From: CAIOZA01 sp964464375
GTDB taxonomy: Bacteria; Bacteroidota; Ignavibacteria; Kapaibacteriales; UBA2268
Assembly (NCBI GenBank): GCA_964464375.1
Contig: CAYXFU010000003.1
Location: 81,010-145,009 of the forward strand
Length of the DNA: 64,000 bases
Direction of reading: 5' to 3'
Part shown: piece after piece, positions 8,270 through 17,052 of the stretch
How positions within the stretch are numbered: position 1 is the first letter of the stretch
Layout of the letters: every line of letters begins with the position of its first letter
Translations under genes and position numbers: made by a program
Notes under the pieces: generated by a model
Told to the model about the DNA's origin: nothing
Database searches by the model: none
What the model saw: the letters and a program-made list of their open reading frames with translations, nothing else

Positions 8270-9673
8270 CTACAAATTCACTGCTTCGCCATAAGCCTGG
8301 GCTGATGCTTCCATTATTGCTTCACTTAATGTCGGATGCGCATGGATCGTTTTGATGATTGTCTGTGCTGTTGCATCGAGCGATCTGGCTAATCCGATTT
8401 CAGCAATCAGCTCAGTTACTTCAGGACCTATCATGTGAGCACCAAGTATTTCGCCATGCTTAGCGTCGAATACAATCTTAACAAAGCCCTTTGTTTCGCC
8501 GATTCCATTAGCCTTGCCACTGGCAGAAAATGGAAACTTGCCGACTTTTATGTCATGTCCAAGTTCTTTTGCCTTGGCTTCGGTTAAACCAACACTTGCT
8601 ACCTGTGGCTGACAGTAAGTACAGCCAGGGATATTTGAGTAATCCATCGGCTGAGGATGATGCCCGGCAATGATTTCTGCACAGATGATTGCTTCTGCAG
8701 ATGCTTTGTGTGCCAGCCATGGAGCCCCGGCAACATCACCAATAGCATAAATACCCTCGACATTTGTTTTTAGATAATTGTCGACTTTTATGAATCCTTT
8801 TTCCGTCAGTACGCCGAGTCCTTCCAGTCCTATATTCTCAGTATTTGCCTGAATACCGATTGCGTTCAGAGCCAGATCAGCCTTCAGCAATTCCTGGGTC
8901 CCATCCTTTTTCTCGATTGTAACTTCAACTTCATTTCCTATTGTCTTTGCTGAAAGAACTTTAGTTTTGGTCAGTACTGTGATTCCGTATTTTTTGTAAT
9001 GTCTTCCAAGTTCATTTGAAACATCAACATCTTCTATTGGAAGAAGTCTGTCCATCATTTCGATAATTGTAACTTTTGTTCCGAAAGCATTGTAGAAATA
9101 GGCAAACTCTACACCAATAGCACCTGCACCCATGATTATCATCGAAGACGGGATTTCTGTTTGGAGCATTGCCTGTGTGCTGGTTAATACTCTTACTTTG
9201 TCAACATCAATACCTGGGAACATTCGTGGACGGGCTCCTGTGGCAATGATGATGTTCTTTGTGTTGATTGTATCAGTAAGCTTCCCATCAATATCTGTAA
9301 CTTCAACTACATTCTTAGATTTTATGAAACCTGTACCTTTGATTGTCTGTACTTTATACTTTTTGAGCAGGAATGCCACACCCTGAGACATCTTTGTTGA
9401 AACATCACGGCTTCTCTGAATAACTTTAGGGAAGTCAACCTTTACCTCCGGTATTTCGAAGCCAAATTCAGTGGCATTATTAAGAAAGTGCATGTATTCT
9501 GCACTACGCAATAATGCTTTAGTTGGAATACATCCAATATTGAGGCAAACCCCTCCGAAATTTTCCTTTTCGATACATATAACATTGAGTCCGAGCTGTG
9601 CGGCACGGATAGCGGCTACATATCCGCCAGGACCGGAACCGATAACGACTAAATCGCTTGTGTGAGTATTCAT
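8270..9673 (-). CDS. lpdA: Dihydrolipoyl dehydrogenase (E3)
   Basis: The 467-residue flavoprotein has the FAD motif GSGPGG at residues 12-17, the redox-active disulfide Cys43/Cys48 in GGVCLNIGCIPTK, and a second Rossmann motif GAGAIGVE. The second FAD contact is YAIGDV, and the C-terminal HAHPTLSE carries the catalytic His446/Glu451 pair. It reoxidises dihydrolipoamide in the pyruvate, 2-oxoglutarate or branched-chain dehydrogenase complexes, or in glycine cleavage. No other complex subunits are nearby, so which complex it serves cannot be told. Confidence 0.96.
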   Translation of the reverse strand: MNTHTSDLVVIGSGPGGYVAAIRAAQLGLNVICIEKENFGGVCLNIGCIPTKALLRSAEYMHFLNNATEFGFEIPEVKVDFPKVIQRSRDVSTKMSQGVAFLLKKYKVQTIKGTGFIKSKNVVEVTDIDGKLTDTINTKNIIIATGARPRMFPGIDVDKVRVLTSTQAMLQTEIPSSMIIMGAGAIGVEFAYFYNAFGTKVTIIEMMDRLLPIEDVDVSNELGRHYKKYGITVLTKTKVLSAKTIGNEVEVTIEKKDGTQELLKADLALNAIGIQANTENIGLEGLGVLTEKGFIKVDNYLKTNVEGIYAIGDVAGAPWLAHKASAEAIICAEIIAGHHPQPMDYSNIPGCTYCQPQVASVGLTEAKAKELGHDIKVGKFPFSASGKANGIGETKGFVKIVFDAKHGEILGAHMIGPEVTELIAEIGLARSLDATAQTIIKTIHAHPTLSEAIMEASAQAYGEAVNL

Positions 9674-9743
9674 TAACTTTCCTTAAATTAAATAGTTTAG
9701 AATATATATATTTTTATTTCTGTTAGCAAGAATATATAAAAAC

Positions 9744-9781
9744 GAAGTGAAGAACCCTAAATTTTTAGAATTCTTCACTTC
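9744..9781 (-). terminator. Rho-independent terminator after the M24 peptidase gene
   Basis: On the minus strand GAAGTGAAGAA pairs with TTCTTCACTTC and is followed by GTTTTTAT. It lies 27 bases beyond the stop at 9808. Confidence 0.85.
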
Positions 9782-9807
9782 TGTAGTTTTTTGTTGATTT
9801 CCTGGAA

Positions 9808-10941
9808 TTAAACTATCGGTAATTCATCGGGGGCTTTTGTCAAATGACGTGCACCCTGGCGAGTTACAAAGATGCAATCTTCAACTCTCATACCAAATTT
9901 ATCGGGCAGATAAATTCCGGGTTCGATTGCAAGAACACAATCCTCAGGAATGATTTGGTCGTCTAATCGGAAAGTAATGATAGGTTGTTCGTGAGCAACA
10001 AGTCCGATTCCATGACCGAGTGAATGCTGGAAATATTTACCGTAACCGGCTTCTTCAATAATGCTTCTCGCAACTTTATCAAGATGTTTACCGTTCATGT
10101 GTGGACGTACATCCTTGATGGCGGCTTCTTTTGCCTTGATTAATAGTTGGTAAACAGCTTTCTGTTCTTTTGTCGCTTTACCTACTGCAACAGTTCTTGT
10201 GATGTCACTTCCAAAACCATGGAACTTGCAACCGAAATCCATCAGTACAATATCGCCGGCTTTGATCTTACGGTCACTTGGGGCACCATGAACTAAAGCA
10301 CCGCGAGGTCCGCTTGTAACAATAATATCGAATGGATCGCCTTCTGATCCTAATTTTCTTGAATGATATGCAATTTCATTAGCCAGAGCTTTTTCTTCGA
10401 CTCCGGGCTTAATCATCTTAACTATTTTCTTGTAAGTTTCCTCTGCTATTCTGCATGCCTGCTCGATATATTCAAGTTCTTCCGGAGCTTTAGGCATTGT
10501 GTATCTTTCGATTTCCCCTGGTTCGGTAGGTTTGAATTTTAGTGGTCTTACCTGGTTTCTGATATTAACAGCAACGCTATAAGCAACCCTGTCTCCTTCG
10601 AAAGCGAGTGTATCCACTCCATCAAATAATTTATTTTCGAGACCATAAGTCCAGAAGTCACGGGTAATGTATGTTTTCATGTTTGGAAGAGGGTAAAGTT
10701 CAGTTTTTATCTGCTCTTCGTATCTATCATCAGTGAAGAAGTAAATTTTATCATCAAAAATAATAATAGCTGCATCAGAACCTGAAAAGTTGGTCAGGTA
10801 GCGTATATTAGGTAAATATGTTATAACCAGACCATCAGCTTTGATTTCCTTGAAACGGAATTTTATCTGATCGAGTCTCGTATCGACAAGATCCGGATAT
10901 CCCTTTGCTTTGACCGGTTCTGCTTTCTTTTGTTTCGACAT
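9808..10941 (-). CDS. M24 family aminopeptidase (Xaa-Pro peptidase type)
   Basis: The 377-residue protein has an N-terminal creatinase-like domain (about residues 20-145) and a C-terminal pita-bread domain. The latter shows the metal ligands in VLMDFGCKFHGFGSDITRT, the HSLGHGIGL histidine, the AIEPGIY glutamate and the final RVED glutamate. HGIGLVAHEQP is typical of Xaa-Pro aminopeptidases and prolidases. It would cleave peptides next to proline in the cytoplasm. The head (KQKKAEPVKAKG) is a short basic extension. Whether it is an aminopeptidase P or a prolidase cannot be settled here. Confidence 0.92.
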   Translation of the reverse strand: MSKQKKAEPVKAKGYPDLVDTRLDQIKFRFKEIKADGLVITYLPNIRYLTNFSGSDAAIIIFDDKIYFFTDDRYEEQIKTELYPLPNMKTYITRDFWTYGLENKLFDGVDTLAFEGDRVAYSVAVNIRNQVRPLKFKPTEPGEIERYTMPKAPEELEYIEQACRIAEETYKKIVKMIKPGVEEKALANEIAYHSRKLGSEGDPFDIIVTSGPRGALVHGAPSDRKIKAGDIVLMDFGCKFHGFGSDITRTVAVGKATKEQKAVYQLLIKAKEAAIKDVRPHMNGKHLDKVARSIIEEAGYGKYFQHSLGHGIGLVAHEQPIITFRLDDQIIPEDCVLAIEPGIYLPDKFGMRVEDCIFVTRQGARHLTKAPDELPIV

Positions 10942-10997
10942 AAATTTCTCTTTTTATTTATTCAACATCTATTAACTTAATTATCTGTTTAACTGAA

Positions 10998-12467
10998 TTA
11001 TTGAGCGTAGTAATTCGGTGATTCTTGAGTTACTTTCACGTCGTGAGGATGTGATTCTTTCAATCCAGCCGCAGTGATTTTCACAAATTTTGATTTTTGC
11101 TTCATATCTTCTATTGTTTTGGCTCCACAGTAACCTAAAGCAGAGCGGAGACCTCCAACAATTTGATATATAGTGTCAGATACTGTTCCTTTGAAAGCAA
11201 CACGACCTTCAATTCCCTCAGGGACAAGTTTAGATAAGCCGTCTTCCATATCCTGGAAATATCTGTCGGCAGATCCCTGCTGCATTGCACCTAGAGAACC
11301 CATTCCACGATATATTTTGTAAGCTCTTCCTTCGTAAAGAATTTTTTCGCCCGGACTTTCCTCATGACCAGCAAGCATTCCACCTATCATAACTGAGTCT
11401 GCTCCGGCAGAAACAGCTTTTGATACATCTCCGGTTTGTTTAATACCGCCATCTGCTATGATTGGAATATTATATTTTTTTGCAACTTCATAAACATTCA
11501 TAATTGCAGTCAACTGTGGAACACCTACTCCGGCAATAATTCTGGTTGTACAAATTGACCCCGGACCAATACCTACCTTTAATCCATCAGCTCCGGCTTT
11601 TATCAGTGCTTCAGCGGCATCGCCTGTTGCCATATTCCCAGCTATAACTTCTAAATCCGGATATTTTCTTTTAATAGCTTTTATCTGATTGATCACTCCA
11701 ACTGTATGTGCGTGAGCAGTATCAACGAATATTGCATCAACATCCTTAAGCACAAGTGCGTCTATTCTGTCCATTGTGTCTGCGGAAATGCCAACAGCCC
11801 CGCCTACTCTAAGTCTTCCGTGAGTGTCTTTGCATGCATTTGGGTGTTTCTTCTTTTTTTGTATGTCTTTGAATGTAATCAAACCCTGAATTTTTCGATT
11901 TTCATCGACTACAGGTAGTTTTTCTATTCTGGATTTTTGGAGTATTCTTTCTGCTTGCTCAAGAGTTGTGCCGAGTGGTGCCGTTATTAGATTCTCAACT
12001 GTCATGTAATCTGCTACCGAGTCATCTGGGCTTGGATCGAATCTAAGATCTCTGTTGGTGACAATGCCAATCAAGATTGAATTCTCATCTATAATCGGAA
12101 TACCGGAAATACGATATTTGTTCATTAGTTCCAGTGCGTCACGAACTTTTTTATCAGAAGTGAGAGTGATAGGATTCTGTATCATTCCGCTCTCGGAACG
12201 CTTGACAATATCTACCTGTTCAGCCTGCTGACTTATTGACATATTCTTGTGAATAACTCCCAATCCTCCTTCTCGTGCAATGGCGATTGCCATATTTGCT
12301 TCTGTTACAGTATCCATTGCGGCACTTAGAATTGGAATATTCAAAGTAATTCTTTGTGTTAGTCTTGTTTCGAGGTTAGTATCACGCGGCATAACTTCGG
12401 AGTATCCCGGAACGAGCAGAACATCGTCATAAGTTATTGCTTCACCAAGAATTTTGTTCTCTATCAT
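10998..12467 (-). CDS. guaB: Inosine-5'-monophosphate dehydrogenase
   Basis: The 489-residue enzyme matches the normal IMPDH length. The TIM barrel begins with TYDDVLLVPGYSEV. Two CBS domains are inserted at about residues 93-205. The active-site loop GPGSICTTRIIAGVGVPQ carries the catalytic Cys, and the flap region holds YRGMGSLGAM. It converts IMP to XMP, the committed step of guanine nucleotide synthesis. It is followed after 56 bases by the M24 peptidase gene on the same strand. Confidence 0.97.
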   Translation of the reverse strand: MIENKILGEAITYDDVLLVPGYSEVMPRDTNLETRLTQRITLNIPILSAAMDTVTEANMAIAIAREGGLGVIHKNMSISQQAEQVDIVKRSESGMIQNPITLTSDKKVRDALELMNKYRISGIPIIDENSILIGIVTNRDLRFDPSPDDSVADYMTVENLITAPLGTTLEQAERILQKSRIEKLPVVDENRKIQGLITFKDIQKKKKHPNACKDTHGRLRVGGAVGISADTMDRIDALVLKDVDAIFVDTAHAHTVGVINQIKAIKRKYPDLEVIAGNMATGDAAEALIKAGADGLKVGIGPGSICTTRIIAGVGVPQLTAIMNVYEVAKKYNIPIIADGGIKQTGDVSKAVSAGADSVMIGGMLAGHEESPGEKILYEGRAYKIYRGMGSLGAMQQGSADRYFQDMEDGLSKLVPEGIEGRVAFKGTVSDTIYQIVGGLRSALGYCGAKTIEDMKQKSKFVKITAAGLKESHPHDVKVTQESPNYYAQ

Positions 12468-12611
12468 TTTTTTCTTGTATTATTGGTTTACTTTTTATTA
12501 AATTCTATTTATACATAAGTTCAGAATCTAATTTAAAATTTATAGTAAATGAATTTCGGAACTGTTTTTCAAAAATTGCAAATTACTAAGCTACAAAATT
12601 AACACTTTTTC

Positions 12612-12642
12612 TTGAATTAAGAGTTAAGGTTTTTTAATTTTG
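12612..12642 (+). promoter_or_regulatory. Bacteroidota-type promoter of the glycosyltransferase gene
   Basis: TTG at 12612-12614 is followed after 20 bases by TAATTTTG at 12635-12642. This fits the Bacteroidota -33 TTG / -7 TAnnTTTG pattern. The start codon lies 32 bases further on. Confidence 0.7.
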
Positions 12643-12674
12643 CATATTCTTTTTATTCAGACCCTGATAATAAA

Positions 12675-13802
12675 ATGAAAATTGCCTATTTATCAACGTT
12701 CTATCCATTCCGCGGAGGAATCGCACAGTTCAACGCTGCTCTTTACCGCGAGCTCGAAAAAGACAACAACATCCGTGCTTTCACATTCAAACGCCAATAT
12801 CCAAATGTCCTATTCCCGGGTACAAGCCAGTTTGTTACAGAACAGGACACGGCAGATAAGATTGATGCCGAACGGGTACTCGATACAATTAATCCGCTGA
12901 CTTTCTGGTCATCTGCCCGTAAGATCAATAAATATGCTCCCGATCTTATGCTGACTAAATTCTGGATGCCATTTTTCGGTCCGTCTCTGGGTCAGGTTTG
13001 CCGTCTTGTTAAGAAGAAAGGCACCATTAACATTAGTATTCTTGACAACGTACAGCCCCATGAAAAACGCCCAGGTGACGATCAGCTGATTAGCATGTTT
13101 CTCAAGCAAAACCAAGGTTTTATTGTGATGAGTGATACTGTTAAAAACGATTTGCTCGATTTTCAGCCAAAGGCAATCTACAAATCTGTTCAGCATCCGC
13201 TTTACGATCATTTTGGAGCAAAAGTCGACAGAAAGCAGGCTTGCGAGAAATTGATGATAGATCCCGAAAAGAAAATACTGCTTTTCTTCGGATTTATACG
13301 TTCCTATAAAGGGCTCGATATACTGCTCGAAGCTCTGGAAGCTTTGCCGGAGGATTATTTGCTAATAATCGCAGGCGAAGTTTATGGAAATTTTGATGAA
13401 TATGAGAAGACAATACGTGACAAAAACTTATGGAATAAAGTGAAACTCTTTGTCCGCTATATCTCTGACGACGAAGTACCTCTCCTCTTCTCCGCTGCCG
13501 ATGTCTGCGTTCTTCCCTATAAATCAGCAACTCAGAGCGGAATTATAGGAATATCCTATCATTTTGATTTACCGGTAATCGCCACCGATGTCGGAGGTTT
13601 AAGGGAAATGATTACACCATTCGGCACTGGAATGGTGGTAGATGAACCCAAGCAGAACAAACTATCTGCGGCAATAGCTGATTACTTCAATATGCAGATG
13701 AGATCTACATTCGAAGGAAATATACAAAAGTATAAGCAAATCGCTAACTGGAAGTCGCTTGCTAAAGATATACTGAGCTTATATGTGGAAATTAAGGCTT
13801 AA
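12675..13802 (+). CDS. Glycosyltransferase family 4 protein
   Basis: The 375-residue GT-B protein starts with an N-terminal Rossmann half (KIAYLSTFYPFRGGIAQFN, where the glycine-rich loop binds the acceptor side). Its C-terminal half has ILLFFGFIRSYKGLDILLEAL, ADVCVLPYKSATQSGI and VIATDVGGLREMI, the nucleotide-sugar site of GT4 enzymes. It likely adds a sugar to a cell-surface glycan. It stands alone with its own promoter, so donor and acceptor cannot be inferred. Confidence 0.9.
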   Translation: MKIAYLSTFYPFRGGIAQFNAALYRELEKDNNIRAFTFKRQYPNVLFPGTSQFVTEQDTADKIDAERVLDTINPLTFWSSARKINKYAPDLMLTKFWMPFFGPSLGQVCRLVKKKGTINISILDNVQPHEKRPGDDQLISMFLKQNQGFIVMSDTVKNDLLDFQPKAIYKSVQHPLYDHFGAKVDRKQACEKLMIDPEKKILLFFGFIRSYKGLDILLEALEALPEDYLLIIAGEVYGNFDEYEKTIRDKNLWNKVKLFVRYISDDEVPLLFSAADVCVLPYKSATQSGIIGISYHFDLPVIATDVGGLREMITPFGTGMVVDEPKQNKLSAAIADYFNMQMRSTFEGNIQKYKQIANWKSLAKDILSLYVEIKA

Positions 13803-13953
13803 GTGTGGAGAAATAATTTTTAATATAATATCTATAATTCAAGAAAGCTGAAAATCAGAATTGATTTATCAAATACCCCATTTTGTTATGACTTTTGCAT
13901 TTCATCATTTATATCCGTAATTTAAAATTGTAGATACTATACAATTTGTGTAA

Positions 13954-14538
13954 ATGATTATGGCAAATTCAACACCCGTCTTAGAAGTTATCAAATTCTC
14001 CGTCTGGTTTTTTATTTTAATTCTTATTGCAATTCTATCTGACGTTGTTCTTCACCAATTCGGTTTGGTTTGGATTGGTCGTTACTTTGGTCTTGCCGGA
14101 TCCTTGATTATCGTTCTATCTTTTATGTACTCCATGCGCAAGAGAGGATTAATCAAGCAGGGCAACATCCGAAAGTTGCTTTACTATCACGAAATTGCCT
14201 GTTGGACAGGTTCACTCTTCGTTCTGATCCATGCCGGAGTCCACTTTTCGGCAATTATTCCATGGATAGCCCTTGCAATGGTACTATTAAACCTCGCCAG
14301 CGGCTTTGTTGGTCGCTATCTTCTCAAGGAATCCGGTCAGATGTTATCAGTTCTTGAAGCTGAATACAAAGCAAATGGGCTCTCCGTAGAAGAAATAAAA
14401 GACAAACTCTTTTGGGAATCGCTGACTTTTTCTTTGATGAAGAAATGGAAAAAATTCCATCTCCCTATTGCATTTATGTTATTGATCACTGCTCTGATTC
14501 ATATTGTATCAATTTTATTCTTTATTAACGAGTACTAG
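13954..14538 (+). CDS. Membrane cytochrome b-like protein
   Basis: The 194-residue protein has four or five hydrophobic helices. Histidines sit at helix positions suited to heme b: YYHEIACW, FVLIHAGVHF, FHLPIAFM and ALIHIVSI. The last two are spaced as in ferric-reductase-like or cytochrome b561-like proteins. It probably moves electrons across the membrane between the quinone pool and the octaheme cytochrome encoded by the next gene, which starts at the base after this stop. ATG at 13960 is an alternative start. No exact family is recognised. Confidence 0.75.
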   Translation: MIMANSTPVLEVIKFSVWFFILILIAILSDVVLHQFGLVWIGRYFGLAGSLIIVLSFMYSMRKRGLIKQGNIRKLLYYHEIACWTGSLFVLIHAGVHFSAIIPWIALAMVLLNLASGFVGRYLLKESGQMLSVLEAEYKANGLSVEEIKDKLFWESLTFSLMKKWKKFHLPIAFMLLITALIHIVSILFFINEY

Positions 14539-15288
14539 ATGAAAAGAAGTATATTTTTGCTTGTTATTATTTCCGGGGTAATCCTTATACTTTTTGCTTG
14601 CTATTTCCCCAATCTGGCAATAAGTCCGGGTAAGCTTTCATCAGGGCACGAAGAATTAGTCAAGAGCTGCACCAACTGTCACTCATATTTCGGTGGGGTT
14701 CAATCTTCAAAATGTGTAGTATGCCATAAAATAGACAAGATCGGACTTGTTAAAACCAATGGAACTGCTATAGTTAATTTGAAGAATGTTGAGAATTCTT
14801 TCCATAAGTATCTACTGACAAAGGATTGCTTTGCTTGCCATCAGGAACACAAATATCTTAAATTCGCCAGAAGTATCCGCAGGTTCGATCATATTCTCTT
14901 TACTATTAATGTCAGAAATAATTGTATTCTTTGCCACAAGAAACCTGTTGATGAACTTCACAAAGAAATTAATGATAACTGTTTGACCTGTCATAAATTG
15001 AATAAATGGAAGCCTGCTACATTCGAGCATAATAAATACTTTGTTCTAGACAAAGATCATAACACATCTTGCACAACCTGTCATCCACAGAACAATTTCA
15101 AGGCATATACATGCTATGGCTGCCATGAACATACTTATGAGAAAATGATCGAAGAACATCGCGAAGAAAGCGTTAAGTATCTGACCAAATGTGTGTCATG
15201 CCACAAGTCAGCAAACAAGCACGACATGAAAAAAGAGGGTGGCAGCGAGGGTGAAGGAAATAGTGAGGATCACAAGGACAATGATTAA
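14539..15288 (+). CDS. Octaheme c-type cytochrome, membrane-anchored
   Basis: An N-terminal hydrophobic segment (residues of about 4-24) acts as an uncleaved signal or anchor. Eight CxxCH motifs follow: CTNCH, CVVCH, CFACH, CILCH, CLTCH, CTTCH, CYGCH and CVSCH. Each can bind one heme c. The protein would sit in the periplasm. Together with the preceding membrane cytochrome b it forms a likely two-subunit electron-transfer unit. The C terminus is a polar Gly/Glu/Asp tail. The redox partner is unknown. Confidence 0.88.
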   Translation: MKRSIFLLVIISGVILILFACYFPNLAISPGKLSSGHEELVKSCTNCHSYFGGVQSSKCVVCHKIDKIGLVKTNGTAIVNLKNVENSFHKYLLTKDCFACHQEHKYLKFARSIRRFDHILFTINVRNNCILCHKKPVDELHKEINDNCLTCHKLNKWKPATFEHNKYFVLDKDHNTSCTTCHPQNNFKAYTCYGCHEHTYEKMIEEHREESVKYLTKCVSCHKSANKHDMKKEGGSEGEGNSEDHKDND

Positions 15289-15307
15289 CTTTGTGTCAAA
15301 AAAATTC

Positions 15308-15411
15308 GTCTGAACTGTGATTTATATGATTTGTGTGATTGAAGGCATGAAATTAAAAATGCATTTAATCATGTATTTCATCATATAAATCATGAGAATC
15401 ATAGTTTAGAC
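15308..15411. repeat. 104-base imperfect inverted repeat, GTCTGAACT family, copy 1
   Basis: The ends GTCTGAACTGTGATT and AATCATAGTTTAGAC are inverted repeats, and the inside carries several ATGATT/AATCAT stretches that can extend the stem. A second 104-base copy with the same ends is at 46245-46348. Confidence 0.75.
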
Positions 15412-15512
15412 ATTTGCATAATTTTTTCTCTTTAATATCTCATTTTTTCTTTTTAATTTCGCTACATGACGAAATAAAGCAAGGATGGGTAGTACTGGTA
15501 AAATCTTATAAC

Positions 15513-15551
15513 AATAAGGGCTCCACTGCATTAGCAAGTGAAGCCCTTATT
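15513..15551 (-). terminator. Hairpin downstream of the Spy/CpxP-like gene
   Basis: AATAAGGGCT pairs with AGCCCTTATT, and inner bases extend the stem. It lies 20 bases past the stop at 15572 and probably ends that transcript, although the T-run is interrupted. Confidence 0.65.
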
Positions 15552-15571
15552 ATAAAAATTACTTCTATTAT

Positions 15572-15982
15572 TTATTTCTTCTTGAACATTCGTTCGAATT
15601 CCTTCTTATTCTCCTTGAACAATTTCCATTGCTCACCGGTAAAAATCAGCTTTAATTGTTTCATTTGTTCAGATCTGATTTTCTTCATTTCTTTCTTTGA
15701 TTCATCCTCATCTTTACCTGTATCAATCATTGCCCTTTGAAGTGCGTCCATGGCTGTAAAGAAATCCAGATTTATTTTCATTGCTTTGCTAAATTGATCA
15801 TCATTAAGTGTAAGTACAGTCTTCATTTTCTCAGTCAACATTCTGGCTTTCTCCGGAGGAGGCATCATGTCACCCTTTGGTACTTTGGTTGCAGGCTGTG
15901 CTGAAACCAAAATTGGTATCAGTATAGCAAGTAAAACGATAAAACTAATGCTTTTGAATACTCTCATTGCCAATCCTTTCAT
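15572..15982 (-). CDS. Small periplasmic Spy/CpxP-like helical protein
   Basis: The 136-residue protein has a signal peptide ending near VSAQPA. The rest is helical: EKARMLTEKMKTVLTLNDDQFSKAMKI, then a second helix with EQMKQLKLIFTGEQWKLFKE. The LTLNDDQ and FTGEQW segments resemble the LTxxQ motif of Spy/CpxP-type periplasmic chaperones. Charged Lys/Glu residues dominate. The role in envelope stress is inferred from that resemblance only. It stands alone between terminators. Confidence 0.65.
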   Translation of the reverse strand: MKGLAMRVFKSISFIVLLAILIPILVSAQPATKVPKGDMMPPPEKARMLTEKMKTVLTLNDDQFSKAMKINLDFFTAMDALQRAMIDTGKDEDESKKEMKKIRSEQMKQLKLIFTGEQWKLFKENKKEFERMFKKK

Positions 15983-16128
15983 AATTTAAATAATAATCAA
16001 TATTAGAAATATACAAACCAAATATAGGTATAAGTGTATTAAGTTAAAAATAATAATTATATTGTAATTGTTTAATTTTAATTTTAAAATATTTTAAATA
16101 AATCAAGATCATTGTTTCAAATTAACTA

Positions 16129-17007
16129 ATGAGCTATTTAGATAAATCGATAGAAACAAAAGAGAAGAGTTTTGTAGCATTTACGTCTGTGATAGCAGCA
16201 ATTCTACTTACATCAATGAAGTTAATCGTTGGACTGATGACCGGTTCATTAGGTATTCTTTCGGAAGCTCTGCACTCAGGGCTGGATCTTATTGCCGCTG
16301 TTATGACATTATTTGCAGTTCGGATTTCCGACAAACCTGCTGATCACGACCACAATTTTGGTCATGGAAAGATAGAAAATATTTCTGCTCTCGGTGAGAC
16401 ACTTCTCCTGCTGATTACCTGTGTGTGGATAATTTATGAAGCCGTTCACAGACTGATGACCGGTGAGATAGAAATAATTGTCACTTTCTGGTCTTACGCT
16501 GTTATTATTGTATCGATTATTATTGATTTTTCCCGCTCACGTGCTTTGATGAAAGCCGCAAAGAAGTATAACAGCCATGCTCTCGAGGCAGATGCTCTAC
16601 ACTTCTCAACAGATATACTCAGCTCTTTTGTTGTTCTATTGGGTTTGGTAGCTGTCCAATTCAATTTTCATTCGGCTGACGCTATTGCCGCTTTATTTGT
16701 AGCAGTTATCGTTATATATATTTCCTACAAGATGGGCAAAAAATCAATCGATGTTCTCACAGACAAAGCTCCACTCGAAACTGTTAAGCTTGTGAACGAA
16801 ATACTGGCAAAAGTCGATGGGATAATTCAATATCATGACCTGAAAGTTAAATCAATGGGTCCATCGACATTCATTGCCGCCACTATCCATGTTGATCCTC
16901 ATCTGACAATTCAGGAAGCACATACGATAGCCGAAAATGCAGAAGCTCACATTAAAGCTCAGATTAAAAACTGTTCCGTCCACATACATGAAGAACCGGA
17001 TGAATAG
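16129..17007 (+). CDS. Cation diffusion facilitator family transporter
   Basis: The 292-residue protein has six hydrophobic segments and a cytoplasmic C-terminal domain with HVDPHLT. Metal-site residues are visible in SEALHSGLDL (helix 2) and EADALHFSTD (helix 5), each giving a His/Asp four residues apart. A DHDHNFGHGKIE loop follows helix 2. This pattern exports Zn(II), Fe(II) or related ions in exchange for protons. An HxxxD rather than DxxxD arrangement suggests zinc, but the metal cannot be fixed from sequence alone. Confidence 0.92.
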   Translation: MSYLDKSIETKEKSFVAFTSVIAAILLTSMKLIVGLMTGSLGILSEALHSGLDLIAAVMTLFAVRISDKPADHDHNFGHGKIENISALGETLLLLITCVWIIYEAVHRLMTGEIEIIVTFWSYAVIIVSIIIDFSRSRALMKAAKKYNSHALEADALHFSTDILSSFVVLLGLVAVQFNFHSADAIAALFVAVIVIYISYKMGKKSIDVLTDKAPLETVKLVNEILAKVDGIIQYHDLKVKSMGPSTFIAATIHVDPHLTIQEAHTIAENAEAHIKAQIKNCSVHIHEEPDE

Positions 17008-17052
17008 ATAACTCCCTTTATTAAATAATTTTTTACTTATTTGGGGGAGATT

